Origin: Opitutia bacterium UBA7397
GTDB taxonomy: Bacteria > Verrucomicrobiota > Verrucomicrobiia > Opitutales > UBA953
Length of the DNA: 35,843 nucleotides
Assembly: GCA_002470605.1 (NCBI GenBank)
Contig: DKND01000070.1
Span: 52,172 to 88,014 of the forward strand
Direction: 5' to 3'
Under the pieces are notes generated by a model, which had not been told where the DNA came from, did no database searches, and saw only the letters and a program-made list of their open reading frames with translations. Shown in pieces: positions 33,561 through 35,843 of this stretch (position 1 is the stretch's first letter; each line of letters opens with the position of its first letter). The translations under genes were made by a program, and so were the position numbers.

Positions 33561-34478
33561 ATGGCCTCCTTCAAATTCTCCGGTCTCTGTACCGCCACCC
33601 ATACTCCGTTCGACGCGAAAGGTGGACTCAACCTTGCGGCCGTCGAGCCGCAGGCTAAGTTCCTGCGTTCGCATGGTATCACCTCGGTCTTCATCGGGGG
33701 AACGACCGGCGAAAGTAGTTCCCTCACGGTCGCAGAACGCCTCGACCTCAGCGACCGATGGGCAAAAATTGGACCCGATGTTGGCATCGACGTCATCGTC
33801 CACGTGGGCGCCAATTGCCTGACCGACGCGGCGGCGCTCGCCGCCCGGGCCGAACGCAACCAAGCCAAGGCCGTCTCGATGATTGCGCCGTCCTATTTCA
33901 AGCCACGCACGATTAATGACCTCATCGGTTGCTGCGAGATGGTCGCCCAAGCGGCGCCAAAAACGCCGTTTTATTATTACGACATCCCGGGCATGACCGG
34001 TATTACCGGATTCCCCGCGGACCAGTTCCTCGAGCAGGCTGCAGACCGCATCCCGAATCTCGCTGGTATCAAATACTCTAACCCTGACCTAGCCGCTTAC
34101 CGCAAGGCGCGGGCGCTCGCAGGTGGCCGCTTCGACATGCCTTTTGGCGTGGATGAGATGTTCCTTGCGGCAATGCAGGCCGGCGCCACCGCCGGCGTGG
34201 GCAGCACCTATAACTTCAGCCCCGGCCCCTTACAGCGTGTTATCGGCGCCTTCGCGAAAGGCGACCTTACCTCCGCCCAAGCCGAACAGGCTAGAGTGCA
34301 ACCTGTCGTAGATATCTTGGCCAAACGTGGCTACATGGGTGCCGCCAAAGCCCTGATGAATCATCTCGGTGTGCCCGTCGGCCCAGCCCGCCTGCCGAAT
34401 GGCAATCCAGATGCCGTAGAACTTAAGAAGATGCTCGGTGAACTCGAAGCCATCGGTTTCTTCAGCTGGAATTTCTAA
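33561..34478 (+). CDS. nanA: N-acetylneuraminate lyase (DHDPS superfamily)
   Basis: 305 residues, the normal length. A TIM-barrel class I aldolase that splits sialic acid into ManNAc and pyruvate in the cytosol. Visible motifs: GGTTGES at 47-53 (carboxylate binding), FYYYDIPGMTG with catalytic Tyr140, and GIKYSN with Schiff-base Lys171. The YYYDIPGMTG form is closer to the animal/Bacteroidota-type lyases (YYYHIP) than to E. coli NanA (VYNIP). It starts 10 bases after the MFS gene and the sialidase begins one base after its stop. Confidence 0.9.
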   Translation: MASFKFSGLCTATHTPFDAKGGLNLAAVEPQAKFLRSHGITSVFIGGTTGESSSLTVAERLDLSDRWAKIGPDVGIDVIVHVGANCLTDAAALAARAERNQAKAVSMIAPSYFKPRTINDLIGCCEMVAQAAPKTPFYYYDIPGMTGITGFPADQFLEQAADRIPNLAGIKYSNPDLAAYRKARALAGGRFDMPFGVDEMFLAAMQAGATAGVGSTYNFSPGPLQRVIGAFAKGDLTSAQAEQARVQPVVDILAKRGYMGAAKALMNHLGVPVGPARLPNGNPDAVELKKMLGELEAIGFFSWNF

Positions 34479-34479
34479 G

Positions 34480-35568
34480 ATGCGAACCGCTATCCTCCTC
34501 AGCCTACTCTGCCTCAGATCATTGGCGGCGGATGGAACGGACATTGTCGTCTTCGAAGCCAAGCAGAACCTATCGCACCCTTCGGTGCGCATTCCTTCTT
34601 TACTGCGTACGCAGAAAGGCACGCTGCTCGCCGTCGCCGAAGGCCGCGACAAGCCCACCGACCAGGCCGGCAACGACTTGGTAATCTCGGTCTCGAAAGA
34701 CGAAGGAGCCACCTGGACCAAACCACGCGTCGCCTACGAACAAGGCGCGGACAGCTGCAATAACCCTTGCCTTGTGCAGGAAGCCAAGTCCGGCCGCATC
34801 TTCCTCTTCTACCAGACCTTCCCTGCCGGCGGACATGAGTTCGGCGGCCTGCCCGTCGGCCCCGCCGATCCCAAGGGAAATCGCTCCTGCTACATGACGT
34901 CCGATGATGATGGCGTGACGTGGAGCAAGCCGACTGACGTCTCGAGCGCGCTCAAGCCAGACGATGCTATCACCACCTGCTCTGGCCCGGGCATCGGTAT
35001 CCAGCTCAAGACTGGCCCCAAAGCCGACCGACTAATTATTCCTTTCAATTCCCAAGACGCGAAGAAGAACTTCTTCAACTGGGTCGCCTATAGTGACGAC
35101 GCTGGCGCCACCTGGAAGCGCGGAGAAAAAGTGCCGCAGTCCGAAACGATTCAACTCAACGAAGTCCAGGTGGCCGAGTCAGTCGGCGGAGGCCTTTACC
35201 TGAATTCACGCAGCTGGAGAAAAGGTGCCAGCCTTCGCAAGGTCTCTTGGTCCCAGGACGCTGGCGAGACCTGGAGCCAAGCCGCCGAAGACGCCAAGCT
35301 ACCTGACCCGATCTGCCAAGGCAGTCTGCTTCGCCTGGATGATCGCACCATCGCCTTCCTTAATGCCGCCGGCCCCAAGCGCGCGAACGGTACGCTACGC
35401 CTCACGCACGACGATGGACGCACATGGTCCAGCTCGCGCCTCACCTTCCCCGGGCCCTTCGCCTATAGCAGCATGGCCCTCCTCAAGGACGGACGCATTG
35501 GCGTGCTTTATGAGCCGGCCAGCAACACCGTCGTCAAGTTCCGCGCCATCGACCCGACGACGCGCTGA
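34480..35568 (+). CDS. Secreted sialidase (GH33 type)
   Basis: 362 residues from ATG 34480, which gives a signal peptide (MRTAILLSLLCLRSLAADG); an in-frame start at 34438 would lie inside nanA and spoil the signal. The RIP motif is at Arg37-Pro39, and at least five Asp boxes mark the propeller: SKDEGATW, SDDDGVTW, SDDAGATW, SQDAGETW, THDDGRTW. LNEVQVAES fits the catalytic Glu region and FAYSSM the nucleophile Tyr. It would release terminal sialic acids from glycans outside the cytosol. Last gene of the operon. No terminator is seen before the convergent ORF 4 bases on. Confidence 0.9.
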   Translation: MRTAILLSLLCLRSLAADGTDIVVFEAKQNLSHPSVRIPSLLRTQKGTLLAVAEGRDKPTDQAGNDLVISVSKDEGATWTKPRVAYEQGADSCNNPCLVQEAKSGRIFLFYQTFPAGGHEFGGLPVGPADPKGNRSCYMTSDDDGVTWSKPTDVSSALKPDDAITTCSGPGIGIQLKTGPKADRLIIPFNSQDAKKNFFNWVAYSDDAGATWKRGEKVPQSETIQLNEVQVAESVGGGLYLNSRSWRKGASLRKVSWSQDAGETWSQAAEDAKLPDPICQGSLLRLDDRTIAFLNAAGPKRANGTLRLTHDDGRTWSSSRLTFPGPFAYSSMALLKDGRIGVLYEPASNTVVKFRAIDPTTR

Positions 35569-35571
35569 GTT

Positions 35572-35843
35572 TCACTCGTTGTCGACGAAAGGAACCGTCG
35601 CACCTTCATCGCCGGCGTAGTAGAAGCGGATGGCGCCGGCGAGGAACTCCTTCACGTCATCTGCCAGGAAGGCTCCGAAGTCGATGTCCTTGCCCTGGGA
35701 TGCCACCACGATCGCCATCGAAGGCTTATCGTTCTCGCTCGAACCGCGATAGGCCAGCGACACCTTGACTTCGTCGCCAACCGGCAGGTGCCAAGTCCAA
35801 CCGATATAGGGCAGGATCCGCCAGCGCACGACGACCATGTCGT
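35572..35843 (-). CDS. Unknown protein, possibly 5' partial
   Basis: At least 88 residues if the ATG at 35838 is the start, but the frame remains open to the window edge so it may extend further. I do not recognise the family. Visible features: MVVVRWRILPYIGWTWHLP, a conserved-looking DIDFGAFLADDVKEF, and an acidic end, VPFVDNE. No membrane segment. It converges with the sialidase gene. Codon use is C/G-ending like the neighbours, which supports it being real. Confidence 0.55.
   Translation of the reverse strand, partial: DMVVVRWRILPYIGWTWHLPVGDEVKVSLAYRGSSENDKPSMAIVVASQGKDIDFGAFLADDVKEFLAGAIRFYYAGDEGATVPFVDNE

Overview
The window looks like a chromosomal segment of a Verrucomicrobiota bacterium, most likely from the Opitutales side. 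Signs are a PEP-CTERM protein with autotransporter-type beta repeats, a Planctomycetes/Verrucomicrobia-type dehydrogenase fused to a CxxCH heme domain, and the general gene content. The taxonomic call is inference from gene families, not from a marker search. Coding density is high, base use is moderately GC-rich and even, and there is no prophage, IS element, CRISPR array or rRNA.

Layout. 1-1068: the end of an iron/spermidine-type ABC permease. 1072-4065 (-): PEP-CTERM surface protein, divergent from a secreted endonuclease/exonuclease/phosphatase (4269-5786, +). 5852-8517 (-): a translation operon rplY-pth-rpsF-ssb-rplI, in which rpsR is missing. 8696-13789 (-): a periplasmic sugar-oxidation cluster (PQQ-type sugar dehydrogenase, Tat-like TIM-barrel isomerase, PVC-type dehydrogenase/cytochrome). 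13968-14504 (+): HU and tRNA-Leu(CAA). 14516-15916 (-): a DUF4236/DUF6786-like fusion. 16073-16472 (+): an unrecognised structured RNA directly before a small integrase-N-like ORF. 16535-17437 (-): outer-membrane barrel. 17533-20518 (+): two tandem ammonium transporters, each with its own sigma-54 promoter. 20662-23025 (+): MerR-like regulator and VWA protein. 23124-28337 (+): AsmA-like protein overlapping a FecCD/FecE-type importer. 28309-29866 (-): an OGG1-type glycosylase, a lipoprotein and a 39-residue basic protein, with tRNA-Asn(GTT) upstream on the same strand. 30255-35568 (+): a sialic-acid utilisation operon. 35572-end (-): an unknown ORF.

How genes work together. In the sialic-acid operon a secreted sialidase releases sialic acid, a secreted kelch mutarotase and a second one without a signal peptide equilibrate anomers, an MFS carrier imports it and an N-acetylneuraminate lyase cleaves it. 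The ManNAc kinase and epimerase steps must lie elsewhere. The sugar-oxidation cluster would feed electrons from periplasmic sugars to a c-type heme. The ammonium transporters are set up for nitrogen-limitation control through sigma-54; their promoters sit exactly the same distance from the start codons, giving predicted leaders of only about 4 nt.

The most novel-looking item is the RNA at 16073-16210: a 13-bp closing stem enclosing four hairpins, three of them capped by C(GAAA)G tetraloops, next to a short ORF resembling the N-terminal part of tyrosine recombinases.
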